This document shows, in pieces, positions 25,085 to 32,953 of a stretch of 52,422 nucleotides of DNA. Location of the stretch: NCBI RefSeq assembly GCF_016908875.1, contig NZ_JAFBES010000017.1, positions 1-52,422 on the forward strand. Reading direction: 5' to 3'. The first letter of the stretch is position 1. Every line of letters begins with the position of its first letter. This stretch comes from Bacillus ectoiniformans (GTDB lineage: Bacteria; Bacillota; Bacilli; Bacillales; Domibacillaceae). The notes under the pieces are model-generated. The model ran no database searches and had not been told where the DNA came from. It saw only the letters and a list, made by a program, of their open reading frames with translations. A program made the position numbers and the translations under genes.

Positions 25085-25981
25085 ATGAACGAACAGCATC
25101 CGTGGTACGTGTTAAGCTACGCTTTAAGCAAGGAATCAGCTATTCTAGAGGATTGTTTGGATCAATTATATGCTGTGCCAAAAGGGGGAACGGCGATACT
25201 TCCAGAGTATGTAGCTAGTACAACAGAAGGATCTGAAAGGGCTTTTCAGAAGCTGCAGGAAATCACCAAAGAAAGAAACATCAATGTGATTACTACACTT
25301 AATATCATTCCTCAAGACTTACCGCATGCAGAAGAGAATAAAAATTATAACACCTTAACTATTTTCACTAAAGAAGGAAAAGTACATACACCTCAGGCAA
25401 AAATCACGCCTCAGTCCTTTGAACGCATCCAATATGATGAGAAATTTCCAGCAATCAATGTAGCCGATTATCATTATTTAAATAAGGTAGAAATCCAAAT
25501 AAATGGAGAGAAAAAGACGGTGCTTTTTGTGATTTGCTCTGATATGTACACATTGATGGCAGGGGTACAGGATATACAACAATTAAAAGCGGATATTTGC
25601 ATCATACCTGGCAATTTCGGCAATGGAGCGGAACAGGCTGTCTACAGAACGATAGAAAAATTTCAGCAAGCGGGAATTTTTGAAACAGTTATTTTCTCCA
25701 ATCCTTATCAAAAATTAAAGAACCCCGCCCACACGCCGCTTGTACAAAAAGCAACGGATTTTCTGACTCGCGATCAGAATCAGGACATAAAGATGCTGAC
25801 TGACTGGGATCGAATTCAGCTGGTAAAAGAAAATGTTGCTATTTACGTAGATGATCATATTCCGAGCTTCGTTCATATGGCAAACATCACAACGATGGAT
25901 CAGGGCCGAATGACGATGGGAATGAGCCGGATAGCCGTAGAGGTAAAGGTAGAGACGTATCCGGAAACTGTGTATCTATAA
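25085..25981 (+). CDS. Nitrilase/CN-hydrolase-like protein, divergent
   Basis: A 298-residue protein that I place tentatively in the carbon-nitrogen hydrolase superfamily. The expected Glu-Lys-Cys triad can be seen in order and spacing: E41 in ILPEYV, K106 in QAKITPQSFE and C151 in VICSDMY. The Cys box differs from the usual CYD type (here CSD). Substrate unknown. The frame opens at 25061, but ATG at 25085 follows GGGGGTAAGGG. It lies after the DUF421 gene and ends at a bidirectional terminator. Confidence 0.65.
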   Translation: MNEQHPWYVLSYALSKESAILEDCLDQLYAVPKGGTAILPEYVASTTEGSERAFQKLQEITKERNINVITTLNIIPQDLPHAEENKNYNTLTIFTKEGKVHTPQAKITPQSFERIQYDEKFPAINVADYHYLNKVEIQINGEKKTVLFVICSDMYTLMAGVQDIQQLKADICIIPGNFGNGAEQAVYRTIEKFQQAGIFETVIFSNPYQKLKNPAHTPLVQKATDFLTRDQNQDIKMLTDWDRIQLVKENVAIYVDDHIPSFVHMANITTMDQGRMTMGMSRIAVEVKVETYPETVYL

Positions 25982-26000
25982 AAAAACACACAATCAAAAA

Positions 26001-26033
26001 ATTGCTCACAGCTTTAAATGCTGTGAGCAATTT
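26001..26033. terminator. Bidirectional terminator
   Basis: ATTGCTCACAGC pairs with GCTGTGAGCAAT around a 7-nt loop, with an A run before it and TTTCT after it, serving both convergent genes. Confidence 0.8.
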
Positions 26034-26531
26034 CTAATGAAAGAATTGATTAACTTTATCTTGATCTTTTAAGTGCTCTTGAACGAAACGATTAAGCTCT
26101 TCTTCGCTGCTAAAAAGGCGTATGTCTTTTCCATACCAGTCTTGTAGTTTCTCTCTTGTTATTAACATTTGATCTTCAACAAAGTTGAATTGAACCCAGT
26201 CAGCATTTTTAACTAGCGCAAATATAAATGTGGCGTTATAGAGAGCGAGCTCACTGTAATTTAATTCAATATCCTCAATTTTATCTGCCTCGATATAATT
26301 TAAGATAACTCCATAAGGCTCTTCTTTCGTTTTAAGTTCTAATCCATTTAAATGTTCACCAGCTGGATTTGGCAATCTTCTAGTGATATTTCCGACCGCG
26401 CCGCTATCTCCTACATAAGAATCTTTATATTGAAAGAGATCATCGCTTTTATTAACTGCAGTTGAATTGCACCCGGTTAAGATTAAAAATGCAAATGAAA
26501 ATATATAGATAAATAATGTCCTTCTCCTCAC
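26034..26531 (-). CDS. DUF4825 lipoprotein
   Basis: A 165-residue lipoprotein. The signal peptide ends in LILTGC, with C21 as the lipidated residue, so the protein is anchored on the outer face of the membrane. The mature part matches DUF4825 (DLFQYKDSYVGDSGAVGNI, LNGLELKTKEEPYGVILNY), which often accompanies anti-sigma or blaR-type systems but has no known function. The frame opens at 26546, but GGGAGGG lies inside that extension, so GTG at 26531 is preferred. No partner gene is adjacent. Confidence 0.8.
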   Translation of the reverse strand: MRRRTLFIYIFSFAFLILTGCNSTAVNKSDDLFQYKDSYVGDSGAVGNITRRLPNPAGEHLNGLELKTKEEPYGVILNYIEADKIEDIELNYSELALYNATFIFALVKNADWVQFNFVEDQMLITREKLQDWYGKDIRLFSSEEELNRFVQEHLKDQDKVNQFFH

Positions 26532-26546
26532 TTTTATCCCTCCCAT

Positions 26547-26854
26547 ACATTTTTATTTGATTAGATAGCTTGCCATAGAGAATTTATAGTTAGCTAGCTT
26601 AGCTCTGTACGTCTAATAAGTTTAACATAAATATCCAATATCTATATAGTTGTGTTGATTATTAGTAAATAAGAGTGTATTTCGAAAAAAGTAGCAATAA
26701 GATTGATACAAGTTGAAAAATATTTTTGATATTAATGCAATTATTAATAATTAGTTTATAATATTGATATCAGGTAATTGACTAAAGTTTTTTCTCGGTC
26801 CGCGAAGCTCATGATATGATAGATTAATTATTGTCTTGCATAAGGAGTGGTATG
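26547..26854. other. AT-rich intergenic region before the sugar acetyltransferase gene
   Basis: About 300 bp of AT-rich divergent intergenic DNA. The plus side has a TATGAT at about 26813-26818 that may be a -10 element. No gene, terminator or repeat is supported. Confidence 0.5.
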
Positions 26855-27424
26855 ATGACGTTAAGAACAGAAAAAGAGAAAATGATCGCAGGATTAGAGT
26901 ACATAGCTTCAGATGAAGAATTGGTGAAGAACCGAGAACGAGCGCGACGATTGACTCGTCTGTTCAACCAATCAGATGAGACGGAACTGACGAAACGGAC
27001 AGAGTTATTAAAAGAGTTATTCGGGTCCACAGGTGAAAACGTATATATAGAACCTAACTTCCGCTGTGATTATGGCTACAACATTCATGTGGGCGAGAAT
27101 TTTTATGCGAATTTTGACTGTGTCATATTAGATGTATGTGAAGTGAGAATTGGCGACAATTGCTTGCTGGCTCCCGGCGTGCATATTTACACTGCTGCTC
27201 ATCCTATCGATCCGATTAAAAGAAAATCGGGTGTGGAGTTTGGCAAGCCAGTGACAATCGGCAACAATGTTTGGATTGGGGGAAGAGCGGTGATTAATCC
27301 AGGTATAGAAATTGGGGACAATGCCATTATCGCATCAGGTGCGGTTGTTACTAAAGATGTGCCAAAAAACACGGTGGTCGGAGGAAATCCAGCTAAAATT
27401 CTAAAAAACGTGGAAGAAAAATAG
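26855..27424 (+). CDS. maa: Sugar O-acetyltransferase (maltose acetyltransferase type)
   Basis: A 189-residue left-handed beta-helix acetyltransferase that transfers acetyl from acetyl-CoA to maltose or similar sugars. An N-terminal Mac domain ([25 protein letters not shown]) is followed by hexapeptide repeats from about residue 70, with the catalytic His in IYTAAHPID near residue 114, and the usual end [14 protein letters not shown] at 26855 lies 7 nt after AAGGAG; an ATG at 26852 is too close. It resembles B. subtilis Maa (YyaI). The NCS2 permease gene follows at 30 nt and may be cotranscribed. Confidence 0.88.
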   Translation: MTLRTEKEKMIAGLEYIASDEELVKNRERARRLTRLFNQSDETELTKRTELLKELFGSTGENVYIEPNFRCDYGYNIHVGENFYANFDCVILDVCEVRIGDNCLLAPGVHIYTAAHPIDPIKRKSGVEFGKPVTIGNNVWIGGRAVINPGIEIGDNAIIASGAVVTKDVPKNTVVGGNPAKILKNVEEK

Positions 27425-27454
27425 ATATGAGAGAGAGGAAAGACAGGTGAAACG

Positions 27455-28732
27455 ATGAATAAATTACAGGCAATCACTACAGGGCTGGCCTCCATTCAAT
27501 GGCTATTTTTTATTTTTACGAATACGATTGTCGTGCCTATTTCAATCGGTCTGGCTTTTGATTTAACAGCAGCGGAAACAGCCATGACAGTCAGAAGCTC
27601 GCTTATCTTTACTGGGATTGCTTGTGTGATACAAGGGTTATGGGGGCATCGGTATCCTTTAATGGAGGGGCATTCTGGTTTAACATGGGGGCTTTTGCTG
27701 AGTTTAAGTGCTTCAGCATCCGCTTTAGGCATGGATCTGCAGACGATTGGCGGCGGAATTGCTACAGGAATACTCGCCTCAGGTGCTTTTATGCTGGTCA
27801 TTGGCTTGTTTGGACTGGTGCCTATGCTTCAGAAAATATTTTCTTCTATGGTCATGAGCGTCTATTTGTTTTTGCTTACACTGCAGCTGATCTTGATTTT
27901 TTTCGCAGGGATGCTGAAGCTGACACCGACTGGTCAATTAGATGTGCCTGTCAGCCTATTTTCAATTGGAATTGTGGTATTCGTTAGTGTATTAAAAATT
28001 AAAGGAAAAGAAAGCATCAGTAATTTCTCCATTTTAATTGGAATTGTAGTTGGCTGGATCTTGTATCGCTTACTATTTAACGGGGGAGAAGGAGTGATTG
28101 TAGAAAGCAGCGCCTTTCATTTATTTCCGCTCGGTACCCCTAATTTAGAATGGGGAATTGTAGCCGTCACTTTTGTGGCAGGCGTCATTAATATGAGCAA
28201 CACAATTGCTTCTATACAAGCAGCGGGGATCCTATATAAAGATACCCCTTCTAGCAAGGTGTTTAATCGTTCAATCTCATGGACGGGATTTTACACTATT
28301 GCAGCGGGTGGGCTTGGGTTAGTGCCTTATGCTCCTTACACTTCTTCCATCGGGTTTTTGGAAAGCACACGGATTTTTGAGAGAAAGCCGTTTATTATTG
28401 GCGGACTTCTTTTCAGTTTACTCGGAATCATTCCAGCCGCTGGTGCGTTTTTTGCAACGATACCTGTAACCGTTGGAAATGCTGTATTATTCGTAGCCTA
28501 CCTCCAGCTGTTCGGTACCACATTAAAGTCACTGAATGGAACTGAATTTAATTCAAATTCAATCTTTCGGCTGGCTGTCCCTGTTTTGGCAGGGGTCAGT
28601 CTCATGGCGATCGACCCAATTGTTTTCAGTAACCTGCCTGTGTACATTCAGCCGATTGTCTCAAATGGATTTATTATGGGTGTATTGATATCGATTGTGT
28701 TAGAAATGCTGGTCGATTGGGAGAAAGTGTAA
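27455..28732 (+). CDS. NCS2 family purine/uracil permease
   Basis: A 425-residue nucleobase:cation symporter with about 13-14 membrane segments. Family marks are the PLMEGHSGLTWG stretch near residue 66, an internal AGVINMSNTIASIQAAG near 249 and SIGFLESTRIFERKP near 295. It should import uracil, xanthine or a related base with protons; the exact base cannot be read. ATG at 27455 follows AGAGAGGAAAG. It lies after the sugar acetyltransferase and ends at a terminator before the DnaA-box cluster. Confidence 0.85.
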   Translation: MNKLQAITTGLASIQWLFFIFTNTIVVPISIGLAFDLTAAETAMTVRSSLIFTGIACVIQGLWGHRYPLMEGHSGLTWGLLLSLSASASALGMDLQTIGGGIATGILASGAFMLVIGLFGLVPMLQKIFSSMVMSVYLFLLTLQLILIFFAGMLKLTPTGQLDVPVSLFSIGIVVFVSVLKIKGKESISNFSILIGIVVGWILYRLLFNGGEGVIVESSAFHLFPLGTPNLEWGIVAVTFVAGVINMSNTIASIQAAGILYKDTPSSKVFNRSISWTGFYTIAAGGLGLVPYAPYTSSIGFLESTRIFERKPFIIGGLLFSLLGIIPAAGAFFATIPVTVGNAVLFVAYLQLFGTTLKSLNGTEFNSNSIFRLAVPVLAGVSLMAIDPIVFSNLPVYIQPIVSNGFIMGVLISIVLEMLVDWEKV

Positions 28733-28736
28733 GAGA

Positions 28737-28775
28737 AAGAAGCTGTGCTGAATTTTGCTGGCGCAGCTTCTTTTG
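28737..28775 (+). terminator. Terminator of the permease gene
   Basis: AGAAGCTGTGC pairs with GCGCAGCTTCT across a 12-nt loop, followed by TTTGTTTGTTTT. Confidence 0.75.
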
Positions 28776-28788
28776 TTTGTTTTCAACA

Positions 28789-29013
28789 TGTGAATAGTGG
28801 ATAAGTGTAGCTGTTATATTTAAAAACTTGTGGGTAATTATTGTGGAAAAATAAGAGAAGATGTCGATTGATTGTTTTATTCAAAAGATTTCCACAATTC
28901 AAACAAATCTATCCACAAAATGTGGATAGATTTGTTTGATCCGGCTTAAAAGCCTAAAGCGGTTTTTGCTATTTTTTTGTAGAATATTCACATTATTCAC
29001 AACCTGTGGGTAA
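28789..29013. other. Cluster of DnaA-box-like sites with a long palindrome
   Basis: At least seven 9-mers match the DnaA box TGTGGATAA/TTATCCACA at 8 of 9 positions: 28796, 28829, 28842 and 29005 (plus), 28909 (minus), 28921 (plus) and 28993 (minus; TTATTCACA, which fits TTATNCACA). Weaker 7/9 sites occur at 28789, 28888 and 28984. Sites 28909 and 28921 form the tip of a perfect palindrome with 18-bp arms (28900-28917 and 28921-28938) around AAA. The palindrome lacks a T run, so it is not a typical terminator. The rest of this 346-bp gap holds no gene. Confidence 0.65.
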
Positions 29014-29078
29014 ATTTGTGAACAGAGTCATCTTGCCTCGCTTCAAAGCTGCCAACCCCATTAAATATTATTCTATTT

Positions 29079-29981
29079 TCACTTATATATATCTTCTAAA
29101 GCACCTTTTAACTCTGAAAAGCTGAATATGAAATGATGATCCAATAATTTAACAGGCAGCACTTTTTGTCCATCAAGAATTAATGTGCTCATTTCACCAA
29201 GTGCCGTCTTCATTGCAAAGCCAGGAACAAATAGCCAATGAGGCCGTTTTAATACTTTTGCCAGTGTCTTTCCTAAGTTATTCATTGTTTTTGGATGAGG
29301 GGCTGTCAGATTAACAGGTCCTTCGATAGAGGTTTCTTTAATGGTAAAAACTATAGCACGAGCAATGTCTTTGACATGAATCCAGGACATCCATTGCTTT
29401 CCTGATCCAATTTTTCCGCCAGCAAACATTTTGTAAGGCATGGCCATTTTAGGAAGGGCGCCGTCTTCCTTTCCTAAGATAATTCCAAAGCGGGTAAGGA
29501 CGGTTCGAATGCCTAATGTTTCTGCCCCTCGAGCTTCTTTCTCCCATATCTTGACGGTCTCAGCTAAAAATCCGCTGCCCTCCGCAGTAGACTCTTCCGT
29601 AAATGTATCTGTCTTTGAAATAGGATAAATACCAATGGCGCTTGCATTTATGAAGACATCAGGCTTTTCATTGAGCTGTCCCATGATACGAATAATTTCT
29701 CTAGTAGACGAAATGCGGCTCTCTACAATTTTTTGTTTTGTTTCGTCAGTCCAGCGGCCGCTATTTAGCGATTGTCCGGCTAGGTTGATAAACACGTTCA
29801 CTCCTTCAAGCATGGTTTCGGGATGTTTGTCATTTAGCCATTCAACATATTTAATGTGTTCAGTATTCTTTTTATTTTTTGCGCTGCGGGTTAAAATATA
29901 AACCGTATAGCCTTCCTTTAACAGTTCCTCCGTGACATATCTGCCTACAAAGCCGGTTCCTCCTGCAATTGCTGCCTTCAT
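29079..29981 (-). CDS. yfhF: TIGR01777-type NAD-dependent epimerase-like protein YfhF
   Basis: A 300-residue protein with a Rossmann-fold nucleotide site at its start (IAGGTGFVGRYV) and a C-terminal DUF1731 region, the layout of B. subtilis YfhF and E. coli YfcH. It binds NAD(P); the sugar or other substrate is unknown. Further marks are NLAGQSL near residue 72, SAIGIYP near 117 and MSWIHVKDIARAI near 199. The frame opens at 29996, but GGAGGG lies between that ATG and the ones at 29984 and 29981; the last has 7-nt spacing. It is divergent from recX, as in B. subtilis. Confidence 0.9.
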   Translation of the reverse strand: MKAAIAGGTGFVGRYVTEELLKEGYTVYILTRSAKNKKNTEHIKYVEWLNDKHPETMLEGVNVFINLAGQSLNSGRWTDETKQKIVESRISSTREIIRIMGQLNEKPDVFINASAIGIYPISKTDTFTEESTAEGSGFLAETVKIWEKEARGAETLGIRTVLTRFGIILGKEDGALPKMAMPYKMFAGGKIGSGKQWMSWIHVKDIARAIVFTIKETSIEGPVNLTAPHPKTMNNLGKTLAKVLKRPHWLFVPGFAMKTALGEMSTLILDGQKVLPVKLLDHHFIFSFSELKGALEDIYK

Positions 29982-30159
29982 CATTAATCCCTCCATCTAT
30001 TTCATTGATATGAATAGCAAATACGTCTATGCTCAAAAACGCTCGCGATATATTTTTGTATAAGTGAAGCTGCGCGATACTTAGCTTTCTTTTAGTTTAC
30101 CGTTCATTAAAGCAAACAAAACATTTTGGATGTGTTACATTCGTAATGAGGTGAGAAAA

Positions 30160-30966
30160 GTGGCAATGCTTATAACGAAAGTATCAATACAGGAAAAACG
30201 AAAAGACCGATATAATATTTTTATAAATGAAAAGTATGAATTTAGTGTGGACGAGTCTGTACTGATACGCTTTGACTTAAAAAAGGGAAAAGAACTTAGC
30301 AGGGATGAACTTGTGGCAATTGAACGCCAGGATCATGTGCGTAAAGGGTTAAATATGGCGATTCACTACTTATCTTTACGAATGCGGTCAGAAAAAGAAG
30401 TAGCGGATTATTTATCTAAAAAGGAAGTAGAGCCTGAAGGTATTAGGGAAATTATTGCGACACTTTACCGCTTAAGTTATTTAAATGAAGCGCAATTTGC
30501 AGATGCCTTTGTCAAAACCCAAATCAATACGACGGATAAAGGACCAAAAACGATTGAACGCGAACTGAAGGAGAAGGGGCTGACAGACGATTTAATCGAA
30601 GAAAGTTTACAGTCGTTTGACTTTGATAAACAGCTGGAGAAAGCTGTGCATATAGCTGAAAAGTACAGAAAGAAGAATAAAAAGGAATCACTGATGATTC
30701 AAAAACAAAAAATCCAGCAAGCTCTCGTAAGAAAAGGGTATAGCTGGAATGTGATTAATGAAGCGTTAGAGCAACTAGAACCCGCAGATGATGGTGAAGA
30801 GCAAGACGCGGCATTAATGCATCAAGCTGAAAAAGTTCACCGCCGATACAGTAAATTTACCGGCGGTGAGTATAAACAAAAGATGAAGCAGTCGCTTTAT
30901 CGCAAAGGGTTTGCCATTAGTGATATCGATCAAGCGATTGAAAGGCTTCAAGAGGATAGTGATTAG
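30160..30966 (+). CDS. recX: Recombination regulator RecX
   Basis: A 268-residue RecX protein, which modulates RecA filaments during recombination. It is the long bacillar form, with repeated three-helix units: LRMRSEKEVADYLSKK near residue 77, KGPKTIERELKEKG near 127, IQQALVRKGYSWNVINEAL near 183 and KQSLYRKGFAISDIDQAI near 245. The frame opens at 30130; GTG at 30160 lies 6-7 nt after GAGGTGA and is preferred over ATG at 30166. Its stop overlaps the convergent SDR gene by 4 nt. B. subtilis recX occupies the same place. Confidence 0.9.
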   Translation: MAMLITKVSIQEKRKDRYNIFINEKYEFSVDESVLIRFDLKKGKELSRDELVAIERQDHVRKGLNMAIHYLSLRMRSEKEVADYLSKKEVEPEGIREIIATLYRLSYLNEAQFADAFVKTQINTTDKGPKTIERELKEKGLTDDLIEESLQSFDFDKQLEKAVHIAEKYRKKNKKESLMIQKQKIQQALVRKGYSWNVINEALEQLEPADDGEEQDAALMHQAEKVHRRYSKFTGGEYKQKMKQSLYRKGFAISDIDQAIERLQEDSD

Positions 30967-31631
30967 TTACGTTCAATAATAATTTCATCACTTGTTTTTG
31001 CTTCTTCTACAATTTGTTCAGCAATTGTTTTGGGTGAAGGCAGGTGAGACGGGTTTTTCACATAATTGGAATCATCCCAAAACGGCGTGTTCATTCCACC
31101 CATGTAAGCGGCAATGAATCGGAATTCGCTGTTTTCATATTCTTTTTGAAGGGCTTCTGTAAATCCGCGCAGGGCAAACTTACTGGCACAATAGATCGCC
31201 TCATTTGCTTTACCTCGGAGGCCGGCGGTGGAAATAATATTTATAAACGTGCCGCTGTTCATAACGGGAAGCAGCGATTTTGTCAGCAAGATCGGGCCAT
31301 ATACATTTGTTTGAAATGTGGTTTCAAGATCAGCTGCAGATGCTTCTTGAAACGCCCCAAATATCCCAATGCCGGCATTATTTACGACAAGATCGAGTAT
31401 AATATTTTCTGCTTTTATATAAGAAGCCAATGCTTCAATGTCAGATGTCTTTTTCAGATCGCAGACGAATAATTTCGCCTTGCCGCCGTTATCCTGAATG
31501 ACTGATTGTACTTCAGCCAGTTTATTTTCTGAGCGGCCAACAAGATAAATCATATAACCTTTTTCAGCATATAGGCATGCGAGTTCTTTGCCAAGACCTG
31601 TACCTGCGCCAGTAATGAGACAAGCTTTCAT
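30963..31631 (-). CDS. Short-chain dehydrogenase/reductase
   Basis: A 222-residue classical SDR using NAD(P)H. The cofactor loop TGAGTGLGKEL lies at about residue 7, NNAGIGIFG near 86 and the active site as S (ISTAGLRG) and Y-x3-K (YCASK) near residues 137-152. Substrate unknown. ATG at 31631 follows GTGAGGAA. It converges with recX and overlaps its stop; it is not part of the B. subtilis order here as far as I recall. Confidence 0.88.
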   Translation of the reverse strand: MKACLITGAGTGLGKELACLYAEKGYMIYLVGRSENKLAEVQSVIQDNGGKAKLFVCDLKKTSDIEALASYIKAENIILDLVVNNAGIGIFGAFQEASAADLETTFQTNVYGPILLTKSLLPVMNSGTFINIISTAGLRGKANEAIYCASKFALRGFTEALQKEYENSEFRFIAAYMGGMNTPFWDDSNYVKNPSHLPSPKTIAEQIVEEAKTSDEIIIERN

Positions 31632-31699
31632 ATTAACGATTCCTCACTTTCTTAAAAGTTGTTCTTTCACTATACTTAAGAGAGAAAGTAGGTGCAACT

Positions 31700-32029
31700 A
31701 TGGAAACAGAAAAACGATATAGCGAAATGTCAGAGTACGAATTGCAGCAAGAAATCGCCCGTTTAAGAGAAAAGGCAAGAAAAGCAGAGCAGCTGGGTAT
31801 TGTTAATGAGTTTGCGGTTTTAGAGAGAAAGTCATTGATGGCTCAAGCTTATTTAATGAACCCTGACGAATTTGTTCCAGGAAAAATTTATGCGATTCAT
31901 GGAGATCCGGGAACTTATTTTAAGATCGATTATATGAATGGTGTGTTTGCGTGGGGATATCGATTAAACGGTGATGGAAAAGAAGAGGGGCTGCCGATTT
32001 CCATGCTGAAAAAGGAAGAACAAGGGTAA
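31700..32029 (+). CDS. yfhH: YfhH family protein (DUF1811)
   Basis: A 109-residue cytoplasmic protein with an N-terminal helical part (YSEMSEYELQQEIARLREKA) and a C-terminal SH3-like beta part (GKIYAIHGDPGTYFKIDYMNGVFAWGYRL), as in B. subtilis YfhH. Function unknown. ATG at 31700 is preceded by an imperfect AAAGTAGG site. It follows recX/SDR and precedes yfhJ by 30 nt, the order seen in B. subtilis apart from the missing transporter yfhI. Confidence 0.88.
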   Translation: METEKRYSEMSEYELQQEIARLREKARKAEQLGIVNEFAVLERKSLMAQAYLMNPDEFVPGKIYAIHGDPGTYFKIDYMNGVFAWGYRLNGDGKEEGLPISMLKKEEQG

Positions 32030-32059
32030 TACAAGTACATAAGAAAGGAGTCAGGTTAT

Positions 32060-32329
32060 ATGGAAGATATTATTGAGCGGCTGACGGCTCTCTTATTACA
32101 AAAGAACGATCAGCTGACTTATGCAAGAGCCCGTACATGGATAGAACTGCTTTGGGAGGATTTTGAAGCGACATATGCTAAGGCGGGTTATAAGTATCAA
32201 GGAAGAGAAATGACAGAAAAAGTGGTCGCGCAGATGATTGCCAATTACGGTGACAGACTGCATGATTTCGCTGCCATTAACCCTAAATACAAGCATCTTC
32301 TCGATGATGACGAAGATGTGACGCATTAA
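32060..32329 (+). CDS. yfhJ: WVELL-family protein YfhJ
   Basis: An 89-residue acidic cytoplasmic protein with the family hallmark TWIELLWEDFEATYAKAGY near residue 27 (the WVELL box, here WIELL). Function unknown. ATG at 32060 follows AAAGGAG. It is probably cotranscribed with yfhH. A hairpin terminator follows. Confidence 0.88.
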   Translation: MEDIIERLTALLLQKNDQLTYARARTWIELLWEDFEATYAKAGYKYQGREMTEKVVAQMIANYGDRLHDFAAINPKYKHLLDDDEDVTH

Positions 32330-32372
32330 AAAAAGCAGCCCTCTCGATCATTATTCGGGAGGGCGCTTTCCA
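32330..32372. terminator. Terminator between yfhJ and the peptidase gene
   Basis: AAAAAGC-GCCCTC pairs with GAGGGCGCTTT across a loop of about 15 nt. A-rich and T-rich flanks make it usable on both strands. Confidence 0.7.
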
Positions 32373-32887
32373 TTCTTGAGTTCACGAATACTTAATCCAA
32401 AGTCCATTTGCAAGTGAGGATAATCTTTAAAGCCCATCCAATCACCGCCCCATGTAAAGCCAAGGTCTTTAGCTAGGTCGACGACTTCCATCCAGTCAGA
32501 TTGACCATTCTTATTGCCGTCATGCTCCATGTCCCATATCACTTGTCCGTTGTCTAGCTGGATCGCAAAGTCGATCGCAAGTCCATAATTGTGATAAGAT
32601 TCTCCGCCTTCTACATGAGTGACAATGTTTCCTTCTGCTGAACGGCCTTGTTCATACAGTTCATTTTGTTCGGAGAAGGAGCGGAAACCATCCGTGATGA
32701 CGATCGGAATCCCTTTCTCAGCTGCCTTGGACACAAGTGCGTCTTTCTTTTCAATCACTTCCGGGTGCAGCTGAGTCGGCAATGGCACATCTTTCTTTTG
32801 GTGAAACTGATCGATATAAATATAAAAGACGCCAATCACACTGGCTATCAAGAGCCAAGCGAAAAGGTTATTTATCTTCACAAACAT
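32351..32887 (-). CDS. M15 family peptidase, CwlK/VanY-like, membrane-anchored
   Basis: A 178-residue protein with an N-terminal membrane segment (FAWLLIASVIGVFYIYI, about residues 9-25) and an extracellular zinc peptidase domain. Metal and active-site motifs are SYHNYGLAIDFAI (His and Asp), DGFRSFSEQNELY, and DYPHLQM at the end. It closely follows the L-alanyl-D-glutamate peptidase CwlK pattern, so it likely cuts peptidoglycan stem peptides. The frame opens at 32923, but ATG at 32887 follows AGAGAGG. B. subtilis lacks a cwlK gene at this place, as far as I recall. Confidence 0.87.
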   Translation of the reverse strand: MFVKINNLFAWLLIASVIGVFYIYIDQFHQKKDVPLPTQLHPEVIEKKDALVSKAAEKGIPIVITDGFRSFSEQNELYEQGRSAEGNIVTHVEGGESYHNYGLAIDFAIQLDNGQVIWDMEHDGNKNGQSDWMEVVDLAKDLGFTWGGDWMGFKDYPHLQMDFGLSIRELKNGKRPPE

Positions 32888-32953
32888 GTTCCTCTCTTTA
32901 ACATGAAAGGACAGGCGAACCAAAATGATTCACCTGTCCGATCCTTTAGTGCT

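Noticed and set aside
28900-28938. Palindrome as the transcription terminator of yfhF or the permease
   Set aside because: No T run follows on either strand, and the permease has its own terminator at 28737-28775.
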